Shown: positions 36,749 through 46,708, numbered from the stretch's first letter. The stretch: DNA of 64,000 bases from Posidoniimonas corsicana (GCF_007859765.1 NZ_SIHJ01000003.1:372001-436000); one strand, 5' to 3'. Made by a program: numbers and translations. The notes: generated from the letters alone by a model not told the origin.

Positions 36749-36805
36749 GGTGTCGCCACGGGGGTGGCAACGGGCCTTCATCTAGTCGGGATCAAGCGGT
36801 CGCGT

Positions 36806-37510
36806 TCAGCCCAGCTCGGTGGGGTACTGCACCTCGTACATCAGGCCGCGGACAAACTTCTGGGCGTCGGCGTAGTCGGTCGGGTCCATGTCGGCCAGCT
36901 GCTCCTTCAGGTCGGCCTTGAGCTGCTCGGTCAGCTTCAGGATGCGACCAGCGAAAGGATCGTCACTGCCGGCGGGGTAACGCGACCGCTGACGGAACAA
37001 GAAGTCGATCTGGCTGCGGGTCGAGGCGAACTGGTCATGGTCCAGCGACTCGGGCCAGGACACGCGGCCGGTGGTGCGGTTCAGCTGGTCCGCGTCCAGG
37101 CGGTAGGTGTCGCGGTAGTAGGTGGCCCGACGCTGGGCTAGCAGCTCCTTGCCGAGCGCGTCACGCTGGATCTCGCGGGCACGCTCTTCTTCGCGGTGCT
37201 GGCGCCACAGGTACTGCTTGCGGTAGAGGGTTTCGGTCTGCTTGACGTCGTTCTCGTACGACAGGCCGCGGGCCTGCTGGTTGAGGATGTTCGCCTGGGC
37301 GTCGTACACGCGGTACTTGCCGAGCGACTCGATCACCTTGGCCCGACCACGGAGGGCGCCTTCCAGAGCGGTCGAGGAGTGACGCGGCTCCACCGAGAAA
37401 CCCGACGACAGGTTCACGGGCTGGAAGTAGCCGGCGGTCTGGGCGGCGGCGGGAGACGCGGCGATCAGCGAGGCAACGGCAACGAGCGACAGGGTGCGTG
37501 AGGCGGACAT
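36806..37510 (-). CDS. Exported helical protein of unknown function
   Basis: 234 residues. Signal peptide ends ~AAAQ (24). The rest is strongly helical and charged, with Tyr/Arg/Gln-rich segments (KQTETLYRKQYLWRQHREEERAREIQRDALGKELL), a coiled-coil look, and a C-terminal helix DPTDYADAQKFVRGLMYEVQ. No Cys in the mature part. No family recognised. It has its own strong terminator and stands alone, suggesting a well-expressed periplasmic or surface protein. Confidence 0.7.
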   Translation of the reverse strand: MSASRTLSLVAVASLIAASPAAAQTAGYFQPVNLSSGFSVEPRHSSTALEGALRGRAKVIESLGKYRVYDAQANILNQQARGLSYENDVKQTETLYRKQYLWRQHREEERAREIQRDALGKELLAQRRATYYRDTYRLDADQLNRTTGRVSWPESLDHDQFASTRSQIDFLFRQRSRYPAGSDDPFAGRILKLTEQLKADLKEQLADMDPTDYADAQKFVRGLMYEVQYPTELG

Positions 37511-37851
37511 GATTCGACTCCTGCAGGCGGAAGTTTGTAGGGTGAGGTGAAGGTGCGTTCGTGCTCGTTGACTCCTACGCCGGATTGGTAGAACTGTTAC
37601 GCAAGCGGGGCGCCATTTATTTCAGAAGCCGGAATATGGGGATTTGTGCAGCAGGGGTGTCTTCGGCACGGCGACACCCTGTCTCAGAGCGGGACGCGCG
37701 ATCCCCATGCGAGACTCCCCGAACGGGGGGCGCCTGCGGGGCGACGCTGATTCGCATCCCTTTGGCGCCCGCCGATCGGGTGGTTAGACTAGGGGCGTAA
37801 GAATGACGTCCCGTCCCCGCGCACGCCCGCGACCAACGCGAGTCCTACCCG
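37511..37851. other. Intergenic region, no gene seen
   Basis: About 340 bases. The only open frame has no credible start or homology-like content. Probably holds divergent promoters for the exported helical protein and the small membrane protein. Nothing else is supported. Confidence 0.4.
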
Positions 37852-38037
37852 ATGAACCTGCTCGACCTGCTGGCCAACCTCCCGCTTGGCGCCCACAACC
37901 TGCTGATGCTGGCGCAGGCGGAAGAAGAAGCCAGCACGTCGTATGGCGTCGCGTTCTTGTTGCTGGTGCTGTGCCTCGTCGGCGGCGTGATGGCCGCGGT
38001 GAAGGTTGACAAGCGGGACTCTGAGATCAAGCGGTAG
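37852..38037 (+). CDS. Small single-pass membrane protein
   Basis: 61 residues. A polar start, then one strong hydrophobic segment (YGVAFLLLVLCLVGGVMAAV, ~31-50) and a basic tail KVDKRDSEIKR. Predicted topology: N-out, tail in the cytoplasm. No family recognised. Small conserved-looking membrane proteins are easily missed in automated annotation. No clear ribosome site, so the start is moderate. Confidence 0.55.
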   Translation: MNLLDLLANLPLGAHNLLMLAQAEEEASTSYGVAFLLLVLCLVGGVMAAVKVDKRDSEIKR

Positions 38038-38063
38038 CCCGCGTCGTCGAGCTGTCGATCGGC

Positions 38064-38507
38064 TCAGGCGTGCTGCTTGAGCGACTTGCGGTGCTGATCG
38101 AAATCGTCGGCCAGCGATTGCTTCTCGTCGTCCTCGAGCGCCTTGCCGGCCAATTGGAACACCTCGTTCTCTTCCTCGTCGAGGTGATGCAGCAGCTCGT
38201 CGCACAGCTTCTTGGCGGTGGGCAACCAGCCGGGCGAGTCGTATGGCGTTTCTTCGAGCTTCTTAATCAGCTCGTCTAGCTCGTGGTGCTCGGCCACGCT
38301 GTGCCGCGCCTTCTCCTGCGTCAGGTCCTTCTCCATCAGCGGCACGTAGAAGTGCCGCTCCTCGGCCATCGCGTGCTCTTCGAGCTCGGCCTTCAGCCGC
38401 TCGAACAGCTCCTGTCGACCGCGGCTGTCGCCGTGGGTCTTGGTGAGCAGGTCGATCAGGGTGCGTTGCTTGTCGTGGTCGGCGCGGATGCGTTCGAAGA
38501 TATTCAT
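38064..38507 (-). CDS. Hemerythrin-like HHE domain protein
   Basis: 147 residues. Four-helix layout with metal ligands: ADHDKQRTLIDLL, LEEHAMAEERHFYVPLM (HxxxE-type) and HHELDELIKKLEE, then LLHHLDEEENEVF and a last FDQHRKSLKQHA. HHE proteins bind a di-iron site and are linked to oxygen, nitric oxide or iron-cluster repair. Ends four helices without any regulatory extension. Its upstream neighbour on the same strand is a small Cys-rich protein. Confidence 0.85.
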   Translation of the reverse strand: MNIFERIRADHDKQRTLIDLLTKTHGDSRGRQELFERLKAELEEHAMAEERHFYVPLMEKDLTQEKARHSVAEHHELDELIKKLEETPYDSPGWLPTAKKLCDELLHHLDEEENEVFQLAGKALEDDEKQSLADDFDQHRKSLKQHA

Positions 38508-38564
38508 TACAGATCGTGTTGGAGTTGGGGTGAGTTGGTGTGAAGTAGCGTGCTGCCCGCGGCG

Positions 38565-38786
38565 TTAGCGTACCGGCTCAGCAGTGGGCGGCTTCTCGCT
38601 CGAGCCTTCGGCTCGCGCCGGCTTGCCGGCGACGAACATGTTGCAGCCGCCGTTACCGGTGATGCGGATCTTGAACTGCTGCAGGTCTTGCTCGATGCAG
38701 AACCCAACGGTCTGGTCTTCGACGGTGGCGTCGGGTTCGATCTGCCACCACTTGCAGCCTTTGCACAGGCCCCATTGATCGGACAT
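38565..38786 (-). CDS. Small four-cysteine protein
   Basis: 73 residues from ATG at 38786, selected because GAGGTG precedes it by about nine bases; a longer upstream start has no ribosome site. It has CKGCKWWQ near the start, then FCIEQDL and GGCNMF, giving four Cys spaced like a small metal or [4Fe-4S] site. The fold resembles HiPIP-like small subunits in general pattern only. It is 57 bp upstream of the hemerythrin gene on the same strand, so the pair may work in metal or redox handling (inference). Confidence 0.65.
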   Translation of the reverse strand: MSDQWGLCKGCKWWQIEPDATVEDQTVGFCIEQDLQQFKIRITGNGGCNMFVAGKPARAEGSSEKPPTAEPVR

Positions 38787-39192
38787 GACAGGTTCACCTC
38801 GTGTGGTTTCGTGGCTCACCGCTAGTCGCCGCCGCGGCGTTTCGTTGAGAAGTACAATTCCGGCGCCAAACGCGAACGCGTGCGTCAAACATGCAGAAAC
38901 AAAGGCTTCTGACGGGTTGCTGACGCTGACAGCGCGTTGCAGGCGGGCAGGTTGGTCGTTGGTCGGCCAGCACGTTGGGGTGCGAGTTGGTCGCAGCCGA
39001 TGATTGCAGCGGCGACTGCTTCTAGTGCAAACCCAGCTCCGCTTACGGCGCTTCTTGCGACGCGCACTTGACGGTCTGCGGGCGCCGGGATAGCGTGACC
39101 CTGCTTGTCACGCGGCGGTCTTTTCTCGTCTTGTTTGCGTGCCCGGCCCCCCGCTCGAGGGCCGGCGGACGCCCGGCTGTGGGGGCCTCGTC
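38787..39192. other. Intergenic region, no gene seen
   Basis: About 400 bases ahead of the second pseudopilin gene. No credible gene, repeat or terminator was found; the antisense frame that covers the pseudopilin extends into it but is a GC-rich shadow. Confidence 0.4.
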
Positions 39193-40176
39193 ATGAAGCT
39201 TCGGCGTGGTTTCACGTTGGTCGAGTTGCTGGTGGTGATCGCGATCATCGGTGTGCTCATCGCGCTGCTGCTCCCCGCGGTTCAGTCCGCCCGCGAGGCG
39301 GCCCGACGCGGACAGTGCGCCAACAACCTGAAGCAGATCGGGCTGGGCGCGTTGAACTTCGAGTCCTCCTACGACCGGTTGCCGGCCGGCAGCACCACCG
39401 CGTCGGCCAGCTCGATCGGCGGCCCCTACCTCAGCACCTGGACGGTCGACATCCTGCCGTACATGGAGGAGCAGCCGCTGTACGACCGGTGGGACCAGAG
39501 CGTGGGGTTCGTCCACGCGAACAACCGGCAGCTGCGCGAGACCATTGTCACCGCCTACACCTGCCCCAGCGACATCGAGATCGGAACGCTCGCCAACCCC
39601 GAGTCCGGCCCGCTGACCAGCCAGCCTTGGGCGCCCGGGTCGTACCGCGCGATGTCCGGCCACTCCTTGGGCCAGAGCAGCGAGCACTACTGGGACGACC
39701 CGCGGTCCCAGCTCAAGTCGAACGAGTCCTCCATGCCCCGCTGGTCGCGCGGCATGATGCACTGCGTTGTCGACGGGCCGGGAGACTACCGCAAGCTGCA
39801 CGCGGTGAAGGTATCGCAGGTGACCGACGGCCTCTCCAAGACCCTGCTGGTCGGTGAGTACCACACCCTCACCAGGCAGCCGCGGCGGACCTTCTGGGCC
39901 TACGCCTACACGTCGTACAACCAGTCCAGCGCGTTCGTCGAGAGCCGCACCCTGACGCCCGACTACGACCGCTGCGTCGAGATCGGCGGGGGCGGCGTGC
40001 ACACCTGCAAGCGGTCGTGGGGCAGCCTCCACGCGGGCGGCATGATCCAGTTCGTCCACGGCGACGGTTCCGTGCACGGCGTCCACCCCGACATCGACAT
40101 CAACCTGTTCGCCGAGATGGGCAGCATCGCCAGCGAGGGGGCCTCGCTCGCCCCCCCGACGCGGGGCTCCCGGTAG
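39193..40176 (+). CDS. DUF1559 pseudopilin-like protein
   Basis: 327 residues from ATG at 39193, giving the short leader MKLRRG before FTLVELLVVIAIIG. The DUF1559 body follows (QSAREAARRGQCANNLKQ, SYDRLPAG, VTDGLSKTLLVGEYH) and the C-terminal LHAGGMIQFVHGDGSVHGV resembles the H-x(9-10)-DG motif. As a type II secretion-like pseudopilin it should be cleaved by a prepilin peptidase. It is followed 16 bp later by a lipoprotein gene, a common planctomycete pairing. No assembly genes are nearby. Confidence 0.9.
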   Translation: MKLRRGFTLVELLVVIAIIGVLIALLLPAVQSAREAARRGQCANNLKQIGLGALNFESSYDRLPAGSTTASASSIGGPYLSTWTVDILPYMEEQPLYDRWDQSVGFVHANNRQLRETIVTAYTCPSDIEIGTLANPESGPLTSQPWAPGSYRAMSGHSLGQSSEHYWDDPRSQLKSNESSMPRWSRGMMHCVVDGPGDYRKLHAVKVSQVTDGLSKTLLVGEYHTLTRQPRRTFWAYAYTSYNQSSAFVESRTLTPDYDRCVEIGGGGVHTCKRSWGSLHAGGMIQFVHGDGSVHGVHPDIDINLFAEMGSIASEGASLAPPTRGSR

Positions 40177-40192
40177 CCGCTTGGAGCACTGC

Positions 40193-40630
40193 ATGCCGCG
40201 TCACCACCGCCTGTCCGTCTGCCTTGTCGCGCTGATGATCGCCCCGCTGGCCGGGTGCGGCTCGAAGGGCTACCAGCTCGCGCCGGTTAGCGGCGTGGTG
40301 ACGCTCGACGGCAAGCCGGTCCCCGGCACGCTGGTTAACTACCAACCCGTGGGCAGCGAAGGCGTGACGCCCGGCCCCGGCTCGACCGGCCGCTGCGACG
40401 AGAACGGCCGCTACACGCTGTCGACCATCCGCGACGAGACCGGCGCCGTAGTCGGCCTGCACCGGGTCCGCATCTACTCCTACAGCCCCGAGTCCCCGGT
40501 CGAGCAGGACACCGACGAGGGCCTGCCGACCGAGCAGTTCCCCGAGCGGTACAACTACCGCAGCGAACTGGAGATCACCATCGAGCCCGGCGGCACCGAC
40601 GCGGCCGACTTTGCGCTGACGCGGGGGTAG
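40193..40630 (+). CDS. Lipoprotein with transthyretin/carboxypeptidase-regulatory-like domain
   Basis: 145 residues from ATG at 40193, preceded by GGAG six bases upstream. Lipobox LAGC at Cys22. The mature part is one beta domain: VSGVVTLDGKPVPGTLVNYQP, then DENGRYTLST and GLHRVRIYSY. Such domains are thought to bind or present extracellular ligands. It lies 16 bp after the DUF1559 gene, probably an operon. Very similar pairs of pseudopilin and small beta-domain lipoprotein are frequent in this phylum. Confidence 0.8.
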   Translation: MPRHHRLSVCLVALMIAPLAGCGSKGYQLAPVSGVVTLDGKPVPGTLVNYQPVGSEGVTPGPGSTGRCDENGRYTLSTIRDETGAVVGLHRVRIYSYSPESPVEQDTDEGLPTEQFPERYNYRSELEITIEPGGTDAADFALTRG

Positions 40631-40677
40631 CGCCACAGGCGGCGCGGCCGACCTGTGCGGGCGTGGCCCGCTCGGCG

Positions 40678-43116
40678 TTACTTTGCGGCCGGGTCCGGGA
40701 GCGCGGTCACCCGGGCGTGCAGACGGCCTGCGGCTCCCATGACGCTGAACAGCCGGGCGCCATCGGACGACAACGCACTGGGGTGATGGCTGGACAAACC
40801 GTTGTGGGCGAAGTACCGCTCATCGGGTTGGTCGCCTCCTAGCCCCCACAGGACGCTATTGTTGGCATCGGCAGTCACCAGCCACTGTGCGTCAGCCGAC
40901 GCGACAAAGTTGTAGGCCTCGGCAAAGCTTGCAGTCACGCGACCAGCCTTGATGTCGAAAACGATTGCTTGGTTCGGGTTGTACCCCGGGTAGGACATCT
41001 CAGCCGACACAATCAGCTTGTCACTGTTGGCAGAGAAGCAGGCGCCCTTAAGCGCTTTCACGTTGGCCTGGTGCGTGAATGCCGCTGGGCCGCTGGGGCG
41101 CGTTCCGTCGGCGGGGCAGACGGTGGTGCGAGTCTGCTGCTCAAGGTCATAGAGCTGCACGCCCGAATGCTCCATACCGACGACCAACCGGCCGTCGGGC
41201 GACAGCACGAGTGGTTCGTAGCTCTTGAGCATCGGCAGCGGGTCAGGCCAGGCGCGGGCTGTCGGCAGCCCTTCCACTACCTGCAGCACTCCTAGCCGCG
41301 CGTTGTCCGATTTGCCCTTGCACACCGCCAGCGCCTTGCCCGACGAAGAGAGCGCCAGCGCGTGGGGTTGGTGGAAGAAGTACCGCTCGGCGACTAGCGC
41401 CGCCTCGGTTTGGACGCCGGTGGGCATTCGCCACACCGCCACCCGCCACTTCTCCCCCATGCCTGCGGGCTCACCGGGGGATGTCGTGGTGCTCTCGGGC
41501 GGCAAGCAGACCGCGAAGTGCGAGCCGTCCCGCGCCAGGCTCGCCCGCACCGACCAGCCATCGCGGTCGAAGTCGAGACCCGGGAGCTCTACCTCACGAA
41601 ACTCCTTGGCGGCGAGGTCGACGGTGTGCAGGGAACGCCTGATCCCTCCGCCGTCGTTCCTGAGGCAGAGGACCGTGAGCCGGGACTCGTCGCCCGAGAG
41701 GCCGATCGCGGCTACACTCGAATGGCCGTCCAACTCGCCGCTGGCGAATGTTTCAACGCTCAATCGAATGTGCAGATCTTTCGTGTATTCGGGTTGATGA
41801 GTGAAAAACCTGGGTAAGCGGTTGGCGAGCAGTTCGCGATCTTCTTGCCGGTTCGGGTATCGGTCGAGCCCAACGGTTTGGAGTGCGGGCATCGCTTGGA
41901 ACACGTCGCACGTTTGCTCCAACGACAGGTTGGGGCCCGACAGGCCGAGCGTGGTCAGCCGCTCGTTCTTGGCGAGCTGGAGAGCGGTTGCAGACGTGAG
42001 CTGGGTACCTCGCAGGTCCAGGACCCGTAGCTTCTCGCAACGCATCAGCGCGTCGACCGCCGCGTCGGTGACATCGGCGCCGTTCAGGTAGAGCGAACTG
42101 AGTGACTCCGCCGCCGCCAGCGAAGCTACGCCGCGATCGGTGACGTCTGTTGCGGCCACGCCTAATGATCCGAGTCCCTTGATCTGGGCGGCGTGAGCCA
42201 GGCCGTCGTCGGTGATGCGCGTCGCCGACATCTCCAGATGTCCGAGACCGTTGAACTCCAGACCTAGCAGCAGGGCGGTCGGGGACCCGGACTCGGAAAC
42301 CCACGTGTGCGACAACAGGTGGGGGATCTGGGTTGGGCGCGGAACGCCAAAGAAGGACTGCTTCCTCAGTTCGGCAACGCGTGCTTCGAGATCGAAGCGT
42401 TGCGCGATATCGACGCAGTCGCCGCCACACTCGAGGGGCTTAACCAGCAGCGGGCGCCGAGACTCGCCGGGGCGGAGCTGCGGCCGAGTGCGCGTCGATG
42501 TCAGGTAGAAGTCGACCCGCTGCCCGGGTTGGAGAGCCTGCTGCAGGTCGTGCGGCAAGCGTAGCGGCCCCTCGACAAGGCGCTTCTGCGTCGCTGCGAT
42601 CCGTTCGATCGTGGCGTCGCCCAGCAGCGACCCGTTGGCGGACAGGGAGGTCATCGGGCGTGACGCCAGCTCGGCGAACCCGTCGTCGGTAACCTGGCTG
42701 CCGACCGGGAGTCGAAGGTTGAGAGGCATCGAGGCAGGAAGAAACGCCGCCAGCCGGCTCAGGTCGGCGTCGGTGGCGGGTTGGTCGGAGGCGAGCGTGA
42801 CGACGCCGTTGCGGATCTGCCAGCCGTCCCCCTTAATCTCTCCCATCGGCGGGGGAGACAGGTAGGAGCTAGCGTTGAGAATGCTAAGCCCCAGCATCCA
42901 CTCCGCGCACCCTTCGACATGCTCGTCGGTCGCCGCTTGCAGCAGACGGGCGACTTCTTCCCCGTTGCTAGCCGGAACCTCTTGTCCGCCGCGCAGGTAC
43001 GCATGCAGGTACAGCGTGCCGTCTTGATCGTCCTGGGGTGGCTGCCCGCTGGCCGAAAGAACGGTCGCGAGGAATGTCGCCAGCCCGATTGAGAGCGCAG
43101 TTGCTTGGCGATGCAT
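40678..43116 (-). CDS. Exported protein with leucine-rich repeats and a beta-propeller-like C-terminus
   Basis: 812 residues from ATG at 43116 (a GTG precedes it in frame). Signal peptide in the first ~25. Residues ~285-400 hold leucine-rich repeats (GLGSLGVAATDVTDRGVASL, LRVLDLRGTQLTSATAL). The C-terminal ~330 residues have WD/YVTN-like blades (GKALAVCKGKSDN, LSPDGRLVVGMEHSG, WLVTADANNSVLWGLGGDQ). Likely a large envelope protein for protein interaction. No catalytic motif seen. Confidence 0.7.
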   Translation of the reverse strand: MHRQATALSIGLATFLATVLSASGQPPQDDQDGTLYLHAYLRGGQEVPASNGEEVARLLQAATDEHVEGCAEWMLGLSILNASSYLSPPPMGEIKGDGWQIRNGVVTLASDQPATDADLSRLAAFLPASMPLNLRLPVGSQVTDDGFAELASRPMTSLSANGSLLGDATIERIAATQKRLVEGPLRLPHDLQQALQPGQRVDFYLTSTRTRPQLRPGESRRPLLVKPLECGGDCVDIAQRFDLEARVAELRKQSFFGVPRPTQIPHLLSHTWVSESGSPTALLLGLEFNGLGHLEMSATRITDDGLAHAAQIKGLGSLGVAATDVTDRGVASLAAAESLSSLYLNGADVTDAAVDALMRCEKLRVLDLRGTQLTSATALQLAKNERLTTLGLSGPNLSLEQTCDVFQAMPALQTVGLDRYPNRQEDRELLANRLPRFFTHQPEYTKDLHIRLSVETFASGELDGHSSVAAIGLSGDESRLTVLCLRNDGGGIRRSLHTVDLAAKEFREVELPGLDFDRDGWSVRASLARDGSHFAVCLPPESTTTSPGEPAGMGEKWRVAVWRMPTGVQTEAALVAERYFFHQPHALALSSSGKALAVCKGKSDNARLGVLQVVEGLPTARAWPDPLPMLKSYEPLVLSPDGRLVVGMEHSGVQLYDLEQQTRTTVCPADGTRPSGPAAFTHQANVKALKGACFSANSDKLIVSAEMSYPGYNPNQAIVFDIKAGRVTASFAEAYNFVASADAQWLVTADANNSVLWGLGGDQPDERYFAHNGLSSHHPSALSSDGARLFSVMGAAGRLHARVTALPDPAAK

Positions 43117-43405
43117 CACACAGCCGCCTTGTGGTTCGGGGCGAGTGGACCGCTGAGCGGGGGCCTTCGAGGACCCGGGCTTCCGGGTTCAGTATACGCG
43201 GGTCGTGTTAGCGGTGCGGTCCCCCAGGCCGACGCCCGGGGATCGTCCGCCGCGGTCCGCTTGCCCGCCCCGGCCCAAGATTTGGCGCCGGCGCGGTGGC
43301 TCGTGTAGTCTGTTAGGGCCCGCACGGCCGGTCTGCTTCTAGACGAGCCGCGCGGGCGAGGTCCCTCCACGCCTGTCTTTTCCCCTCACCCCACCGTGTG
43401 TCCCT

Positions 43406-45271
43406 ATGTCGTCACGCCAGTTGTTGGCCTGCACGCCCCGATCGGTGGGCGTGCTTCTTGTTCTTGCGGCGGCGACCGCCGCGGCCGACGGCGACGGTTC
43501 GGTGGAGGTGTCTGGCGAGCTGAAGCAGTGGCACAAGGTGACGCTTACTGTTGACGGCCCGCAGGCGGACGAGCGCGACACGCAGCCGAACCCGTTCACC
43601 GACCACGCGCTGTCGGTCCGGTTCCGGCACGAGTCGGGGCGCCCGACCTACAACGTCCCGGGCTACTTCGCGGCCGACGGCGACGCAGCCGAGAGCTCCG
43701 CCGGCTCGGGGACCAAGTGGCGGGCGCACCTCGCGCCGGACAAGCCCGGCGTGTGGGCCTACGAGGTTTCGTTCCGCACCGGCCAGGGCGCGGCGTTGGA
43801 CAGCGGGGCGGACGCGCAGCCGTTCGCGCCGGCGGACGGCAAGCGGGGACGCTTCACCGTCGCGCCCACCGACAAGCCCGCCCCCGATTTCCGCGCCCGC
43901 GGGCGGCTGGCCTACGTCGGCCGCCACCACCTGCAGTTCCAGGGCGACAAGTCCTGGTTCCTCAAGGCGGGCGCCGACGCGCCCGAGACGCTGCTAGCCT
44001 TCGCCGACTTCGACGGCACGCGGGCGCTGAAGGACAGCGTGCCGCTGAAGGCCTACCGGCCGCACCTCGGCGACTGGTCGGCCGGCGATCCCACCTGGCT
44101 GGGCGGCAAGGGGAAGGGGCTCATCGGCGCGCTCAACTACCTGTCGGGCAAGGGCATGAACGCGGTGTCGTTCCTGACCTACAACGTCGACGGCGACGGT
44201 TCAAACGTGTGGCCGTTCGTTGATCCCCGGCAGAAGCTCCACTACGACTGCAGCAAGCTCGACCAATGGGGGATCGTGTTCGACCACGCCACGGCGCGGG
44301 GACTGTACCTGCACTTCAAGCTCCAGGAGAACGAGATCGACGACAACCGGCTCGGCGCCGGACGCAAGGGCGGCGATGTGCCGGCGGCGCTGGACGGGGG
44401 CTCGCTGGGGCCGGAGCGGAAGCTGTACCTCCGCGAGCTGGCGGCCCGCTTCGGCCACGCGTTGGCGCTCAACTGGAACCTGGGCGAGGAGAACACGCAG
44501 AGCACCGACGAGCTGACCGCGATGGTCGAGTACCTCCGCGCCACCGACCCGTACCACCACCCGATCGTTGTGCACACCTTCCCGAGCCAGCAGGACGAGG
44601 TCTACCGGCCCCTGCTGGGCAAACAGCTCTTGAACGGCGCCTCGCTGCAGAACGAGTGGGACCAGGTGCACCGCCTGACCGCCAAGTGGGTCGCCGCGTC
44701 GAGCGAGGCCGGCGACCCGTGGGTCTGCGCCAACGATGAACAGGGCAGCGCCAACATCGGCGTGCCGCCCGACCCCGGCTACGCCGACAGCGACCACGAC
44801 CACCCCTCCATCGACGATATCCGCAAGCTCACGCTGTGGGGCAACCTGATGGCCGGCGGCGCCGGCGTGGAGTACTACTTCGGCTACAAGCTGGCCCAGA
44901 ACGACCTGACCGCCGAGGACTGGCGGTCGCGGGACCGCTCGTGGGACTTCGCCGGCATCGCGCTCAACTTCTTCCGCGACGAGCAGATCCCGTTCCAGGA
45001 GATGAGCTGCCACAGCGAGCTGGTCGGCAACCGCTCGCGCGACAACTCCCGGTTCTGCCTCGCCAAGCCGGGCGAGCTTTACCTGGTCTACCTGCCGGAT
45101 GGCGGGGCGACCGGCGTCGAACTGCCCGACGGCCGGTTCTCGCTCTCTTGGTTCAACCCGCGCACCGGCGAGTCCACGCCCGGGGATGAGCTGAGTGACC
45201 CCAAGCTGAGCGCGCCCGACGACCACGACTGGCTGGCCGTGATCCGCCGGAAAAGGGGCGAGCCGGAATAG
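43406..45271 (+). CDS. DUF5060-domain putative glycoside hydrolase
   Basis: 621 residues. Signal peptide ~1-27. DUF5060 N-terminal beta domain (KQWHKVTLTVDGP, RPTYNVPGYFA, WRAHLAPDKPGVWAYEV), then a TIM-barrel-like part with FLKAGADAPETLLAF, ALNWNLGEENTQS (Glu pair), HTFPSQQDE and NDEQGSANIGV. DUF4038-type catalytic barrels carry this domain. C-terminal collagen-binding-like beta domain ends VELPDGRFSLSWFNPRTG. It probably breaks down an extracellular polysaccharide. An esterase gene follows after 94 bp. Confidence 0.85.
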   Translation: MSSRQLLACTPRSVGVLLVLAAATAAADGDGSVEVSGELKQWHKVTLTVDGPQADERDTQPNPFTDHALSVRFRHESGRPTYNVPGYFAADGDAAESSAGSGTKWRAHLAPDKPGVWAYEVSFRTGQGAALDSGADAQPFAPADGKRGRFTVAPTDKPAPDFRARGRLAYVGRHHLQFQGDKSWFLKAGADAPETLLAFADFDGTRALKDSVPLKAYRPHLGDWSAGDPTWLGGKGKGLIGALNYLSGKGMNAVSFLTYNVDGDGSNVWPFVDPRQKLHYDCSKLDQWGIVFDHATARGLYLHFKLQENEIDDNRLGAGRKGGDVPAALDGGSLGPERKLYLRELAARFGHALALNWNLGEENTQSTDELTAMVEYLRATDPYHHPIVVHTFPSQQDEVYRPLLGKQLLNGASLQNEWDQVHRLTAKWVAASSEAGDPWVCANDEQGSANIGVPPDPGYADSDHDHPSIDDIRKLTLWGNLMAGGAGVEYYFGYKLAQNDLTAEDWRSRDRSWDFAGIALNFFRDEQIPFQEMSCHSELVGNRSRDNSRFCLAKPGELYLVYLPDGGATGVELPDGRFSLSWFNPRTGESTPGDELSDPKLSAPDDHDWLAVIRRKRGEPE

Positions 45272-45365
45272 CCGCCGCACGGTGGACGCGCGCCCGGCCG
45301 TGCCAGCCCTGGTATCCTGACCTGCTTCAACCTCTTCTCTGCACTGACCCTCGGGGGACCCCGTT

Positions 45366-46382
45366 ATGCGTTCTTATCCACTCCTGATTGTTGCCGCTCT
45401 GGTGTTGTGCCCGGCGCCGGACGCTTGCGGGCAGCGGGGCCGCGGCCCGAACCACGACAAGTTTTACGCGCCCGGCCCGTTCTCGCAGCGGCACGACGAC
45501 GTGCCCCACGGCGAGCTGGTCGGCCCGCTGGCGCTCAAGAGCGAGGTGTTCCCCGACGCCGAGCACACCTACTGGGTCTACGTTCCCGCCCAGTACGACC
45601 CGGCCGAGCCGGCCCACCTGATGGTGTTCAATGACGGGCACGCGTTCATGGCGCCCGAGGGCGACATCCGCGCGACCAACGTGATCGACAACCTGATCTA
45701 CCTGCGCGAGATCCCGGTCATGATCGCCGTGTTCGTCAACCCGGGGCGGATGCCGGGCCAGCCGGAGCCGACCGCCCGCGACTGGGGCGACCGCAACACG
45801 CTCCGCAAGTCGGAGTACGACACTATGGACGGCAAGTACGCGCGGGTCATCGTCGACGAGCTGCTGCCGGCGCTGTCCGCCGAGTACAACCTCTCGCCCG
45901 ACCCCGAGCACCGCGGCATCGGCGGCTCCAGCTCGGGCGGCATCGCCGCGTTCTCGGTGGCCTGGAACCGCCCCGACGCGTTCCGCAAGGTCGCCAGCAA
46001 CGTGGGCTCGTTCACCAACATCCGCGGCGGCCACGTGTACCCGGAGCTGGTCCGCGAGGCCGACCCCAAGCCGATCCGCGTGTTCATGGTCGACGGCCGC
46101 AACGACAACCGCGGCCTGCGGCGGGGGCGTTACAACCAGGAGATGGACTGGTTCCACCAGAACGTCCGCCTGAAGGACGCGCTGGAGGAGAAGGGATACG
46201 ATGTGAACTATGTGTGGGGGATCGGCAACCACGGCCAGAAGCAGGGCGGAGCGATGCTGCCCACCATGATGCGGTGGCTGTGGCGGGACCACGCGGTCAG
46301 CACCGACCCGCACAACGAAACCGAACGCACGTTCCACGGCGCGGCTGCGCCTGAACCGGGGGACGCCGGGTTGGCGTCGTGA
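45366..46382 (+). CDS. Enterochelin-esterase-like alpha/beta hydrolase
   Basis: 338 residues. Signal peptide ends ~ACGQ. The fold follows Fes/esterase D type: [22 protein letters not shown], then the nucleophile elbow [28 protein letters not shown], and GNHGQKQGG carrying the catalytic His. It probably removes acyl groups from a substrate in partnership with the preceding glycosidase. Its stop overlaps the start of the next membrane-protein gene. Confidence 0.85.
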   Translation: MRSYPLLIVAALVLCPAPDACGQRGRGPNHDKFYAPGPFSQRHDDVPHGELVGPLALKSEVFPDAEHTYWVYVPAQYDPAEPAHLMVFNDGHAFMAPEGDIRATNVIDNLIYLREIPVMIAVFVNPGRMPGQPEPTARDWGDRNTLRKSEYDTMDGKYARVIVDELLPALSAEYNLSPDPEHRGIGGSSSGGIAAFSVAWNRPDAFRKVASNVGSFTNIRGGHVYPELVREADPKPIRVFMVDGRNDNRGLRRGRYNQEMDWFHQNVRLKDALEEKGYDVNYVWGIGNHGQKQGGAMLPTMMRWLWRDHAVSTDPHNETERTFHGAAAPEPGDAGLAS

Positions 46383-46708
46383 GGGTGAACCCGTACGATT
46401 CGCCACAGTCCTCGCCAGAGTCCGCGCCTCGAGAGCGGCGGCCCGTGTGGGCCAAGTGGCGGATGGCCTGTATCTTAGCCTGCTTCTCCTACAGCGCGGT
46501 ATCCGCCGTGGCCGCCGGCGTGATGTTCCGCCCTACCGGCCGAGTCGCCCACGCGCTGGGCCTGTTTCTTGTCGCCGGGCTTGGCGTGGTCGACCCGGCC
46601 GTCGGTGGCGCGGGCGCGGTGGTCCTGCGGGCGTGCGGCTACGCCATGCACGTGCTAGGTTGGGTGTTCGTGCTGAGCCTGTGGAGGAGGCTGCGAGCCG
46701 GTGGCTGA
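46379..46708 (+). CDS. Small membrane protein of NPYxSP type, copy 1
   Basis: 109 residues, GTG start overlapping the esterase stop by four bases (GTGA); a second GTG six bases on gives a start directly at NPYDSP. Three hydrophobic segments follow ([48 protein letters not shown]). The N-terminal NPY(D/Q)SP motif is shared with the next gene. Such planctomycete membrane proteins have no known function. Translational coupling suggests co-expression with the esterase. Confidence 0.65.
   Translation: MRVNPYDSPQSSPESAPRERRPVWAKWRMACILACFSYSAVSAVAAGVMFRPTGRVAHALGLFLVAGLGVVDPAVGGAGAVVLRACGYAMHVLGWVFVLSLWRRLRAGG

Noticed and set aside
37561-37800. 79-residue plus-strand frame
   Set aside because: GTG start without ribosome site, arbitrary composition, no family match.
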